Source of the DNA: JBEKIK01 sp050013075
Lineage (GTDB): Bacteria; Planctomycetota; Planctomycetia; Pirellulales; Thermoguttaceae
Length of the DNA: 32,144 bases
Direction of reading: 5' to 3'
NCBI GenBank assembly: GCA_050013075.1
Contig: JBEKFZ010000047.1
Coordinates: forward strand, 1 to 32,144
The notes beneath the pieces were generated by a model. That model was not told the origin of the DNA and did not search any database. It saw nothing but the letters and a program-made list of their open reading frames with translations. Below are positions 1-7,007 of the stretch, in pieces; position 1 is the first letter of the stretch, and every line of letters starts with the position of its first letter. Position numbers and translations under genes: made by a program.

Positions 1-90
1 ATAGTGTTTTTTACTCTTTCCAGCGTTTTTCAGTAGTTATCGAAATCATCCTAAATTGGAAACTGGGCTAGTTGGGCATTTTTTAGGAAA

Positions 91-1023
91 GTGCAGGAAG
101 AATATAAAGTCTATGGTAAACGGCTTATTTTAGTTTTGGGGCGTCGCAGTGTAGTTGAGCAGTTGACGCCGGATGATTTCTTGCGGCTACGGGCTGATTT
201 CCAAAAAACTCATAAGAGTCTGGTGTCGATAAAAGGCGACATCCGAAAAATTAAAGCCTTCTTCAATTTCGCATTAGACGAGAGGCATCTTGAGCGGGCG
301 GTGCGGTATGGTCAGGGATTCAAGGTTCCTTCCGCAACCGTACTGAGACGGGAACGTGAGCGGAAAGGAATCCGTATGTTTCAGGCCGATCAGATTCGTT
401 CATTATTGAGTCTCGCAAAAGCTCAGATGAAGGCGATGATTTTACTTGGGATCAACTGTGGATTTGGGAATAACGACTGCGCCATGCTGTCGAAACGTGC
501 TGTAGAGCTTCCGGGTGGTTGGGTAAATTTCACTCGACCGAAAACCAGCAGCCGCCGCCATAATCCACTTTGGCCTGAAACGGTAGAAGCCCTAAAGGCT
601 GTATTGCAACAGCGAAAGGAAGCGCGTGATCCAACCTATAAGAATCGTGTGTTCATTACATGCAAATTAGAGCCTTGGACGCCTAAATATGTTCATGACT
701 CGCCGATCTCGAAAGAGTTTAAGAAACTCTTGATTGACGCTCATTTAGATGATTGTCCTGGTTTTTACGGTTTGCGACATACTTTTGCCACAATTGCACT
801 AAAGACAAAAGATAGAGACGCTGTTCGGGTGATGATGGGGCACGCGGCTGGGGCCAATGACATGCTTGCTGTGTATAACGAGGAGGATGTCGATGAAGAG
901 CGATTATTAATTGTTTCCAACTACGTTCATAATTGGCTCTTTAAACAATCTGTTCAATCTTCGGCAAACGTCGAGATGGGCGACTCTTCGGAACTGGTGG
1001 CAGGGGCGAGCGGCGTTGCCTAA
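91..1023 (+). CDS. Tyrosine recombinase/integrase-like protein, N-terminally truncated
   Basis: Tyrosine recombinase-like protein of 310 residues. Residues 1-90 look like the end of an N-terminal SAM-like DNA-binding domain and 95-285 like the catalytic domain. Visible landmarks are beta-hairpin Lys151 (RPKTS), the box II region FYGLRHTFAT at 225-234 with Arg229 and His230, His251 (MMGHA) and the likely nucleophile Tyr262 (LAVYNEE). The box I Arg found in canonical recombinases (TGLRISE) is absent; the equivalent stretch is INCGFGNNDC at 121-130. From recollection of the family, planctomycete integrase-like proteins share this substitution and carry roughly 80-100 more N-terminal residues. 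Here an in-frame TAA at 52-54 stops extension, and I could not follow the missing part in another frame. The start is a GTG at 91 with a weak AGGAAA upstream. The 3' end overlaps an antisense HTH gene. Probably a decayed or divergent integrase. Confidence 0.75.
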   Translation: MQEEYKVYGKRLILVLGRRSVVEQLTPDDFLRLRADFQKTHKSLVSIKGDIRKIKAFFNFALDERHLERAVRYGQGFKVPSATVLRRERERKGIRMFQADQIRSLLSLAKAQMKAMILLGINCGFGNNDCAMLSKRAVELPGGWVNFTRPKTSSRRHNPLWPETVEALKAVLQQRKEARDPTYKNRVFITCKLEPWTPKYVHDSPISKEFKKLLIDAHLDDCPGFYGLRHTFATIALKTKDRDAVRVMMGHAAGANDMLAVYNEEDVDEERLLIVSNYVHNWLFKQSVQSSANVEMGDSSELVAGASGVA

Positions 1024-1168
1024 AGGCCTTCAAGTCTTCGGAACTGATTCGGTATTTTGGTCGCCCAAGTTGCCTCTCGGCGATATTAAAGGCCGGCAGA
1101 TCGCCACGATGAATCCAATTGAGAACCTTATCCTGTCGGACTCGAAGTAGTTTAGCAACTTCGGGCAC
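941..1168 (-). CDS. HTH (MerR/excisionase-type) DNA-binding protein
   Basis: Small protein of 75 residues. Residues 1-50 (VPEVAKLLRV, DKVLNWIHRGDLPA, GRPKYRISSEDLKAF) fit the HTH_17/excisionase fold: a recognition helix followed by a two-strand wing and a last helix. Such proteins bind DNA and often act as recombination directionality factors or repressors beside integrases, and here the neighbour is an integrase, encoded convergently. The genes overlap by 83 bp at their 3' ends. The start is a GTG at 1168. The frame stays open further upstream (SDQPLT precedes), so the original start may be lost or farther up. The C-terminal tail after residue 52 is Pro/Arg-rich and probably not folded. The DNA-binding function is inferred from motif shape only. 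Confidence 0.6.
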   Translation of the reverse strand: MPEVAKLLRVRQDKVLNWIHRGDLPAFNIAERQLGRPKYRISSEDLKAFRQRRSPLPPVPKSRPSRRLPKIEQIV

Positions 1169-1190
1169 CGTAAGAGGCTGATCGGATTGG

Positions 1191-1382
1191 GTGACTGTAG
1201 ATGCAAAGAGCCTATATGAAGCAGCTAGGTTGGCACATAAAGCAAAAAACCACCCAAAGGAAGAATCCTTTAATCGAAAAGCACAACAAATTCTGAAGAG
1301 GTTACTAGAATTGGCTCGTGATGATGAATGGGCAGCAAGTTTTCTTGAAAACGTTGAACGTCGGATTTATTCGAAATCATAA
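1191..1382 (+). CDS. Small hypothetical protein, helical and charged
   Basis: Sixty-three codons from a GTG start to TAA. I do not recognise a family. The product is rich in Ala, Lys, Glu and Arg, with a heptad-like pattern (KAQQILKRLLELARDD), and reads as two or three amphipathic helices without a signal peptide or membrane segment. It lies just downstream of the integrase/HTH pair and is divergent from the HTH gene, with only about 20 bp between the two starts. The nearest purine-rich stretch (AAGAGG at 1173-1178) is too far for a good ribosome binding site. It may be a real accessory gene of the integrated element or a remnant. Confidence 0.35.
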   Translation: MTVDAKSLYEAARLAHKAKNHPKEESFNRKAQQILKRLLELARDDEWAASFLENVERRIYSKS

Positions 1383-1449
1383 AGGTTTTATCATATTTCT
1401 CCTAATTCTCGAACTCTGAAACCCGAACACTGCCCACTAACCACTGCCC

Positions 1450-1479
1450 CTATCTTCCCGGATCATAGGGCCAATACTA
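1450..1479 (-). pseudogene. Possible remnant of an outer-membrane protein C-terminus
   Basis: Read on the minus strand, this stretch gives stop, YWPYDPGR, stop. The intact outer-membrane protein gene at 2256-3317 ends in QYWPWDPGK and a stop. Both copies are followed at once by a GGGCAGTGG-type repeat. The match suggests that the YYAP gene sits in front of the tail of a deleted paralogue of the barrel gene. The match is short, so coincidence is possible, but the shared flanking repeat argues for common descent. Confidence 0.35.
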
Positions 1480-1501
1480 AATGACGCGACGGAGCGTTGC
1501 A

Positions 1502-1828
1502 CTACCAGCGCATAAAGGGCCGCCCATAATACCGCGGATAATAATAATAGGCTGACGGTGCGTAATAGGTCGCATAGGGCGACGGGGCGTAGTATGCGGC
1601 GGTCGGCGCGTAGTAAGACGTATACGCTGGGGCGTAGTATGCGGTTGTCGGCGCGTAGTAGGACGTATACGCTGGGGCGTAGTACGCGGTTGTCGGCGCG
1701 TAATAGGACGTATACTCTGGGGCGTAATATGCGCTTGTCGCGTAGCCGCACCCACACTGCGCAAGGACGGATGAAGCAACTAGACACGACACTAAAAACG
1801 CAAGACTGGCAATTGACCTTGTAAACAT
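1502..1828 (-). CDS. Secreted Tyr-rich YYAP-repeat protein
   Basis: Protein of 108 residues with a clear Sec signal peptide (MFTRS, then hydrophobic ASLAFLVSCLVASSVLA, cleavage near residue 23) followed by CGCGYAT and an almost pure YYAP repeat region. The unit is about 15 residues (YTSYYAPTTAYYAPA), repeated two to three times, then degenerates into YYAPSAYYYYPRYYG. The start is an ATG at 1828 with a good Shine-Dalgarno (AAAGGGG, about 6 nt spacing). Low-complexity exported Tyr/Pro/Ala proteins like this are common in planctomycetes and are assumed to be envelope-associated, but no function is established. The 45-bp DNA repeats show up as GTATACGCTGGGGCGTAGTA on the plus strand. Two other frames across the same repeats are also open, which is a by-product of the repeat length being a multiple of three. 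Confidence 0.75.
   Translation of the reverse strand: MFTRSIASLAFLVSCLVASSVLAQCGCGYATSAYYAPEYTSYYAPTTAYYAPAYTSYYAPTTAYYAPAYTSYYAPTAAYYAPSPYATYYAPSAYYYYPRYYGRPFMRW
1589..1740. repeat. 45-bp tandem repeats within the YYAP gene
   Basis: Two to three near-identical copies of a 45-bp unit with the core GGACGTATACGCTGGGGCG and GCGGTTGTCGGCGCGTAGTA. Each encodes one 15-residue YYAP period on the minus strand. Copy number could change by slippage or recombination without breaking the frame. Confidence 0.75.
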
Positions 1829-1926
1829 GGCTGTCCCCTTTCATTTGGTTGTGTTCAAGGAATTCCGCAATCCCATCGACGTTGGTTCGAAGGCTATGAT
1901 GGGGTTCCGGGCAACTAATCTACTCT

Positions 1927-1937
1927 ATTATATTATA
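1927..1937 (-). promoter_or_regulatory. Possible -10 element upstream of the YYAP gene
   Basis: On the minus strand two overlapping TATAAT hexamers (1937-1932 and 1932-1927) lie about 100 nt upstream of the YYAP start in a locally AT-rich stretch. No convincing -35 hexamer is visible at 16-18 nt spacing, so this is only a candidate. Confidence 0.3.
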
Positions 1938-2076
1938 CCTTATTAGAAAAGGGGCTATTTCCTGCAGTGGCGTGCGGGCGCCACGACCAATCGGACCATG
2001 CCGTGCGTGGTGCCCGTCGGTGCGCGGCTCGGGCAATTGATAGGCTGTAGGCGGGAAGGAGGAAGGGGGAAGGGCG

Positions 2077-2196
2077 GAAGGATGAAGGATGAAGGATGAA
2101 GGATGAAGGATGAAGGATGAAGGATGAAGGATGAAGGATGAAGGATGAAGGATGAAGGATGAAGGATGAAGGATGAAGGATGAAGGATGAAGGATG
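2077..2196. repeat. GAAGGAT heptamer tandem array (about 17 copies)
   Basis: Perfect or near-perfect tandem copies of the 7-bp unit GAAGGAT, the longest such array in the window. Shorter relatives occur at 8728-8760, 11766-11796, 13209-13240, 22434-22475 and 23502-23526. Because 7 is not a multiple of 3, three units translate to one FILHPSS heptapeptide on the opposite strand, and all frames stay open. Confidence 0.9.
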
Positions 2197-2255
2197 AAAA
2201 ATTGACGATGGATATCGATTGAAACCGCTTGTGGTTTTGCGCTGCCCACTGCCCA

Positions 2256-3317
2256 CTATTTTCCCGGATCCCAGGGCCAGTATTGCATTTTGGTGCGGCC
2301 GAGGCGGACTTCTAGTGCACCGGTCATGGAGAAGTTTTGTTGGGCTTGGAAGATGCTGCCGCCGGCGAAGGCCATGTTTTCGGTGGCTTCTACGCGGAAG
2401 ATTAGCCAATCGTTTAAGTGCATTTTCACGCCCAGACCCACGGGCATGCCCAAGAGGATGCGGGCGTAGTTGGTGCCCATGCGATCGGTGAATTTGATGC
2501 GGTCGGTGCCTATGCCGAAGAGCAAGTATGGGCGGAGGGAGGCATCGCCCCAGGGATAGTAAAGAAAATCGATGTCGCAGAGGAACTGATCGGCGTTGCG
2601 CGTGCCGGCCAGGTATGGAATGGGCAAGGTGCTTGTCGAACCATTTTGTGCTTCGTAGGCGGGATCGCAGTCGTAGGTGGGGATATTGGCGGTTGCCAGG
2701 CGGAGTTCCATGCCCCAGTCGTCGTCCATGTCCCAACCGAAGCGCATGCCGGCCAAGGTGCCGGTTTGCTGCCCGACCCAATCGTTTATCAACGGGCTGC
2801 CCACCATCGGACCGACAAAGACGCCGACGCTAAAGGGCCGATTGATCCAAGGCTCGTGATACACGGGCGAACCGGGAGGATGGGCGAAAATCCTGCCGGG
2901 CCAAAGCGTGCACAACAATCGGCGGACGGGTCCGCAAGTATCGCAAGTGCCGAGGATGGGATGATCCAGCGGGCGGCCGCACTGCGGGCAACATTCGTCG
3001 CCGTGCAAGGACGATGGGGACGATTCGGCGGGTGGCACTGGCTGAGCCAGTGGCACGCCGAGGGCGGCGGGTGGCACTGGCACGCCGAGAGCGGACTCGG
3101 GCTGCTCGAATACCGTCTTGTGCGTGGGACTGGTTTGCTTAACATCTGCTTCAGGCCAAACCACGGCCTCTTTTTTTGCCTTCACGGCCAGGGAGGGAAA
3201 TATCGTGGATTGGTTGGCGGTTTGGTCGGATGATTGGCCCAGGCCGCTCGCCGGCAAAGCGAACAAAGCGGACACCACAAGCCATGCGATAAGAAAACGC
3301 GAGCCTCGGGCAGTCAT
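2256..3317 (-). CDS. Outer-membrane beta-barrel protein with Cys-pair segment
   Basis: Protein of 353 residues. Residues 1-28 form a signal peptide (FLIAWLVVSALFALPASG). Residues 30-105 are a low-complexity linker that includes ALGVPVPP-type repeats at 76-98. Residues 109-128 carry two CxxC pairs (Cys110/113 and Cys125/128) resembling a small zinc ribbon. Residues 160-353 alternate hydrophobic and aromatic residues (FSVGVFVGPMVG, YLLFGIGTDRI, LEVRLGR) as in an eight-strand OmpA/OmpW-like barrel. It should sit in the outer membrane; any transport role is unknown. The upstream DNA is a run of AACTGATAACTGA repeats rather than a Shine-Dalgarno. Part of the linker is coded by a dispersed CACTGGCTGAGCCAGTGG repeat (see findings). 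A possible paralogue remnant lies at 1450-1479. Confidence 0.75.
   Translation of the reverse strand: MTARGSRFLIAWLVVSALFALPASGLGQSSDQTANQSTIFPSLAVKAKKEAVVWPEADVKQTSPTHKTVFEQPESALGVPVPPAALGVPLAQPVPPAESSPSSLHGDECCPQCGRPLDHPILGTCDTCGPVRRLLCTLWPGRIFAHPPGSPVYHEPWINRPFSVGVFVGPMVGSPLINDWVGQQTGTLAGMRFGWDMDDDWGMELRLATANIPTYDCDPAYEAQNGSTSTLPIPYLAGTRNADQFLCDIDFLYYPWGDASLRPYLLFGIGTDRIKFTDRMGTNYARILLGMPVGLGVKMHLNDWLIFRVEATENMAFAGGSIFQAQQNFSMTGALEVRLGRTKMQYWPWDPGK
3032..3086. repeat. CACTGGC...GCCAGTGG dispersed repeat inside a coding sequence
   Basis: GTGGCACTGGCTGAGCCAGT is followed by GGCACGCCGAGGGCGGCGG and a second GTGGCACTGG. The core ACTGGCT/AGCCAGT forms a hairpin. The same element, with AA instead of TG in the loop, occurs twice in the intergenic region at 20412-20465. 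Here it lies inside the outer-membrane protein gene and codes for its Pro/Ala linker. Confidence 0.75.
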
Positions 3318-3375
3318 CAGTTATCAGTTTTCAGTAATCAGTTTTAAGTTGTCAGTTTTAAGTTGTCAGTTTTAA
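3316..3375. repeat. TCAGTTATCAGTTTTCAG-type tandem repeat
   Basis: About six degenerate copies of a roughly 10-bp unit (CAGTTTTAAGTTGT/CAGTTATCAGTTTT). It abuts the ATG of the outer-membrane protein gene, so it occupies the 5' leader of that gene. Relatives in either orientation lie at 8849-8888, 10340-10371, 20532-20562 and 23560-23607, in most cases just upstream of a start codon. Confidence 0.85.
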
Positions 3376-3753
3376 GTGTTAAGTGGGCGGTGCGAAAACA
3401 GGAGCGGTTTCAGATTACAGTTATGAAAAGTGAGCGCAGCAACACCGGACGGGACTTGCCCGGTATCGGAGGGTGGGATTATCCTGAGCCGGTCAAAACC
3501 TGTCAATGCGGAAATATGGTACTTTGTTGGGGTGGTAGTTCAGGGGCTACCCCACACAAAGTGGTACATGCTAGCAGCCCATGTGTAATTTAGTTGACTT
3601 TGATTTAAAGTCCCATTAATCTGTAAAGTGTGGGAATGAATGAATAGTTTGGCGTGAACGGGGGGAAAAACGCATTTTCTCCGCATTTTGCTTTGTGGGG
3701 TGCTGTTTCCGCGTACCCGCTGATATGGGTAGAAACGATAATCGGAGCTGTTC
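3318..3753. other. Divergent intergenic region before pilB
   Basis: This 436-bp region separates the minus-strand barrel gene from the plus-strand pilus locus. After the TCAGTTATCAG repeats (to 3375) it contains unique, less GC-rich sequence. A weak promoter-like pair, TTGACT at 3594-3599 and TAATCT at 3617-3622 with 17-bp spacing, lies about 130 bp upstream of the ATPase start and could drive the operon. No RNA gene or convincing ORF was seen. Confidence 0.4.
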
Positions 3754-5472
3754 ATGGTTGCGAAACGAAAAGGAACTTATGTTGATATCCTAGTCCGAAA
3801 GGGTGTTATCAGCTCTGATCAATTGGCGGAAGCCCAGCAGTTGTCCACCGAATCTGGTACTAAGCTGGCTGATGCACTTATCCGGCTGGGCTACGCCACC
3901 GGCGAGGACATTACCCGTGCGATGGCCGAGCAGCACGGTTTGGATTACGTCAATTTAAGCGAAGTGGTTATTCCACCGAGTGTAGTGGAATTGGTGCCGG
4001 AGTCGGTAGCCAGGGAAAACGCAGTAATTCCTCTTTCGGAGGGGGATGGCAAATTGACGGTAATCATTAGCGATCCCGACGATTACGAAACGATCGAGAA
4101 ACTGCGATTTATTCTCAATCGTCCCATCGAAATGGCCTTGGCGCCCCGCGATGCCATTACTGAAGCGATCAATCGCCATTATGGGCAGACCGTGGGCGAG
4201 AGCGCGGACTCGATGCTACAAGAATTCACGGATACGGCGATTGATTTCACCGAGACCATGGATGAGCAGGGGACGCGGGATGAAGACGTGGATGAGACCA
4301 GCGCACCGGTGGTCCGGTTGGTGCACATGATGATTACCGAGGCCGTGCAGTTGCGGGCGTCGGACATTCATATCGAGCCGTTTGAGGATCGCATTCGCAT
4401 ACGGTACCGGATTGACGGCGTGTTGGTGGAGCGTGACAGCCCCCCCAGGAGGTTGCTTGGGGCATTGTTATCCCGCGTTAAGATTCTTTCCAAACTAGAC
4501 ATTGCCGAGCGGCGGCGAACCCAAGACGGCCGGATCAAGGTGAATGTAGGAGAAAAGGAGTTGGATTTGCGGGTTAGTGTGATACCCACCAATCACGGCC
4601 AGTCGGTGGTGATGCGGATATTGGATAAGGACAGCATTAAGGTGGGGCTACGGCAATTGGGGTTTGCTGACGACGATTTTCAAAAGGTCAGGGGCCTGAT
4701 CCAGCGGCCGAATGGGATTCTTTTAGTAACTGGACCGACTGGGTCCGGAAAGACGACGTCGCTGTACGCAATTTTGAATGAATTAAATACACCGGATAAG
4801 AAGATTATAACGGCGGAAGACCCGGTGGAGTATTACTTAGCCGGCGTGAATCAGGTGGAAATCAAGCATGAGATTGGGTTGGATTTTGCTCGTGTGATCC
4901 GGGCGATGTTACGACAGGCGCCGAACATTATTTTGGTTGGCGAGATGCGAGATCTTGAGACGGCACAAATGGGCATTCAGGCATCTCTGACTGGACACTT
5001 GGTTTTCAGTACACTACATACGAACGATGCGCCTAGTGCTATTACACGTCTAATCGATATGGGTGTGCCCTCTTATTTGGTGGCTAGCTCGGTGGTTGCC
5101 ATAATGGCTCAACGACTGGTTCGTGTTATTTGCCAAAAATGCAAACAATCCTTTTCCCCACCTCAAACCATGATCGAAGCAGCGGGCATTACCAAAGAAA
5201 TGGCGACAAATGCCAACTTTCTCAAAGGACGGGGTTGCGGACACTGCCAAGGGACCGGTTTTCGCGGTCGTTTAGGCATTTTTGAGCTAATGCTCATGTC
5301 GTCTAAAATACGTGAACTAACTTTTAACGCCGAGCCAACGGACGTAATCCGCCGAACCGCACTGACTGAGGGTATGAAAACACTGTATTGGGACGGCATT
5401 GATAAGGTGTTGCGCGGCGTTACGACGCTGGAAGAGGTATTGTCAACGGCAAAACGAGTCGAGGGAGACTAG
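3754..5472 (+). CDS. pilB: Type IV pilus assembly / GspE-family ATPase (PilB-like), copy 1
   Basis: Hexameric secretion ATPase of 572 residues that would power pilus or pseudopilus assembly at the cytoplasmic face of the inner membrane. Residues 5-150 form an N-terminal MshEN/GspII_E_N domain, a family known to bind c-di-GMP in some members. The catalytic domain carries the Walker A GPTGSGKTT, the Asp box (TAEDPVEY), Walker B (IILVGEMRD), the His box (STLHTND) and a C-terminal tetracysteine zinc site (CQKC and CGHC). The length is normal for PilB. The ATG start follows CGGAG with about 7 nt spacing. It is the first gene of the plus-strand pilus locus, upstream of pilT. Its codon use is less GC-biased than that of the second ATPase copy. 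Whether it is PilB or GspE cannot be settled by sequence reading. Confidence 0.93.
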   Translation: MVAKRKGTYVDILVRKGVISSDQLAEAQQLSTESGTKLADALIRLGYATGEDITRAMAEQHGLDYVNLSEVVIPPSVVELVPESVARENAVIPLSEGDGKLTVIISDPDDYETIEKLRFILNRPIEMALAPRDAITEAINRHYGQTVGESADSMLQEFTDTAIDFTETMDEQGTRDEDVDETSAPVVRLVHMMITEAVQLRASDIHIEPFEDRIRIRYRIDGVLVERDSPPRRLLGALLSRVKILSKLDIAERRRTQDGRIKVNVGEKELDLRVSVIPTNHGQSVVMRILDKDSIKVGLRQLGFADDDFQKVRGLIQRPNGILLVTGPTGSGKTTSLYAILNELNTPDKKIITAEDPVEYYLAGVNQVEIKHEIGLDFARVIRAMLRQAPNIILVGEMRDLETAQMGIQASLTGHLVFSTLHTNDAPSAITRLIDMGVPSYLVASSVVAIMAQRLVRVICQKCKQSFSPPQTMIEAAGITKEMATNANFLKGRGCGHCQGTGFRGRLGIFELMLMSSKIRELTFNAEPTDVIRRTALTEGMKTLYWDGIDKVLRGVTTLEEVLSTAKRVEGD

Positions 5473-5698
5473 TGATTAGCAATGGAATTTCTTTGGCAAT
5501 ATCTATCGGCCTGCGAATAATTTCAATGCGGGAAAGGCCCGGCTGAGTTTCGCCATCAGCAGGCGAAAAGGGGTTAATCGAGACAGACCAATCGTAGATT
5601 AGCAATGTAAAATACGGGCGGTTTTTTAATAACATTATCAATTTAGTGATTATTTTAGATATTATTCAACCTTTTTAACTCAATGGAAAATTGCTGCA
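5473..5698. other. Spacer between pilB and pilT
   Basis: A 226-bp gap with a 7-bp perfect stem TTTCGCC/GGCGAAA (5548-5554 and 5562-5568, 7-nt loop), not followed by a U-tract. It may be a weak terminator or an attenuating hairpin. AT-rich sequence precedes the pilT start. No gene seen. Confidence 0.35.
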
Positions 5699-6817
5699 AT
5701 GGGCACCATTCTGATTGATAAACTCCTGCATACGGTTGTAAATCGCAAGGCAAGCGACTTGCACATCTCGGTTGGTCAGCCGCCGGTGGTTCGTATCGAT
5801 GGACATCTTCACCGTCTGGAAACCAAGGTCTTGGATCCTGAAGATACCATGGCTTTGATGAAAAGCATTGCACCGGAGCGATGCCAACAGGAGTTACAAG
5901 AGGTAGGCGGATCGGACTTTGGTTTCGCTTTCGGTGATATGGCCCGATTTCGTGTTTCTATCTACAAGGACAAGGGGCACGTGGCGATAGCACTGCGGCA
6001 GATTCCCAACAAATTGTTGGATTTCAAAGACTTGGGCACCCCGCCCGTGATCGTCGATCTGTGTGCCCGTCCCCGAGGCCTGGTATTGGTTACCGGCCCG
6101 ACGGGTTCAGGCAAAACCACCACGTTGGCGGCGATGATCGACTACATCAACCAGAACTTCGACCACCATATTATCACCGTCGAGGACCCGATCGAATTTT
6201 ATCACACGCACAAGAAATCGACGGTCAACCAGCGGGAGTTGGGGGTCGACGTTCCAACGTTTGCCGAGGCCATACGCCGGGCGTTGCGTCAGGATCCGGA
6301 CGTGATCCTGGTGGGCGAAATGCGTGATTTGGAAACGATCGAGACGGCCATAACCGCCGCGGAAACCGGGCACATTGTTTTCGCAACCTTGCACACCACG
6401 GGCGCCCAGGGGACGGTGAACCGGATCATCGACGTGTTTCCCACCAGCCAGCAGGAACAAATCCGCACCCAGCTTTCCACGGCGATTATCGGCATACTAT
6501 CGCAAGCCTTGCTGCCGAAGATCGGCGGGGGCCGGGTGGCGGCTTACGAGATGTTGGTGGTGGAACCGGCCGTGGCCAACTTGATCCGTGAAAATAAAAC
6601 TTATCGAATAACATCGGTTATTCAGACGGGCCAAAAAAAGGGCATGCAGTTGTTGGACGACAACATGTTCAGACTGTGGAAAGAAGGGCTTGTTGAGAAA
6701 AGCGACGTGCTTTTGCGGGCCGTCAATCCCGAAGAATTGGCGTCCAAGATCGCGCGTGTGGAGCGTGGACTCTTTGAAGACGATGAAGACGAAAAGGGGC
6801 GACCAGATGCCGCCTGA
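5699..6817 (+). CDS. pilT: Twitching motility / pilus retraction ATPase PilT
   Basis: Protein of 372 residues, typical PilT length. The N-terminal PAS-like domain opens with the PilT signature KASDLHISVGQPPVVRIDG (residues 18-36). The ATPase core has Walker A GPTGSGKTT, the Asp box TVEDPIEF, the Walker B segment ILVGEMRDLET and the His box ATLHTTGA. The AIRRALRQDP and DVFP segments are also PilT-like. No zinc-binding Cys cluster is present, as expected for PilT and unlike the two PilB-type neighbours. PilT depolymerises type IV pili in the inner-membrane-bound motor, which argues for a retractable pilus and not only a type II secretion pseudopilus. The ATG start has no strong Shine-Dalgarno. 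The acidic tail after residue 355 (FEDDEDEKG) is unremarkable. Confidence 0.95.
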   Translation: MGTILIDKLLHTVVNRKASDLHISVGQPPVVRIDGHLHRLETKVLDPEDTMALMKSIAPERCQQELQEVGGSDFGFAFGDMARFRVSIYKDKGHVAIALRQIPNKLLDFKDLGTPPVIVDLCARPRGLVLVTGPTGSGKTTTLAAMIDYINQNFDHHIITVEDPIEFYHTHKKSTVNQRELGVDVPTFAEAIRRALRQDPDVILVGEMRDLETIETAITAAETGHIVFATLHTTGAQGTVNRIIDVFPTSQQEQIRTQLSTAIIGILSQALLPKIGGGRVAAYEMLVVEPAVANLIRENKTYRITSVIQTGQKKGMQLLDDNMFRLWKEGLVEKSDVLLRAVNPEELASKIARVERGLFEDDEDEKGRPDAA

Positions 6818-6884
6818 GCGGGCGGCAATGGAGCGCATTTAGAGCGGAGTTACGGAAAAGATTGCATAACTGCCCTCACCCTAA

Positions 6885-6941
6885 CCCTCTCCGGGCACCG
6901 ACGGGCACCATGCGTAGCATGGTCGGTTGGTCGGGAGAGGG
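6885..6941. repeat. Nested inverted repeat (intergenic, REP-like)
   Basis: Outer arms CCCTCTCC (6885-6892) and GGAGAGGG (6934-6941) enclose inner arms ACCATG (6907-6912) and CATGGT (6918-6923). The flanking CCCTCACCCTAACCCTCTCC belongs to a type of dispersed bacterial intergenic repeat. It sits between pilT and the second ATPase gene and could fold in RNA and affect expression downstream. Confidence 0.7.
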
Positions 6942-7007
6942 GAAAACGGCGCGGATATTTAACGCATCAGATCGACAACGTGACATAACAGCGGGGGTTT
7001 TTCAGCC

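Larger units (their letters stand above)
1829..2255. other. Intergenic region with promoter-like and repeat DNA
   Basis: This 427-bp gap between the two minus-strand exported-protein genes holds the candidate YYAP promoter (around 1930), a GC-rich stretch at 1965-2060, a long GGATGAA heptamer array (2077-2196) and a degenerate GAAACCGC palindrome at 2221-2238 joined to a CTGCCCACTGCCCAC repeat. Reading frames across the array give FILHPSS repeats and are not considered genes. Confidence 0.7.

Noticed and set aside
1437..1844. Alternative frames across the YYAP repeats (Arg/Leu-rich proteins)
   Set aside because: The repeat unit is a multiple of three, so all frames stay open. Only the YYAP frame has a signal peptide and Shine-Dalgarno.
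2077..2196. Heptamer array considered as a CRISPR array
   Set aside because: There are no spacers between units, and no cas genes are present in the window.
1920..2781. Long open frames giving FILHPSS repeats on the minus strand
   Set aside because: They arise from the GAAGGAT heptamer array and from a shadow of the barrel gene; there is no ribosome binding site and no non-repeat domain.
5548..5568. Stem-loop between pilB and pilT as a c-di-GMP riboswitch
   Set aside because: Only a 7-bp stem is visible, and I could not find the conserved junction or tetraloop-receptor elements of a GEMM riboswitch.
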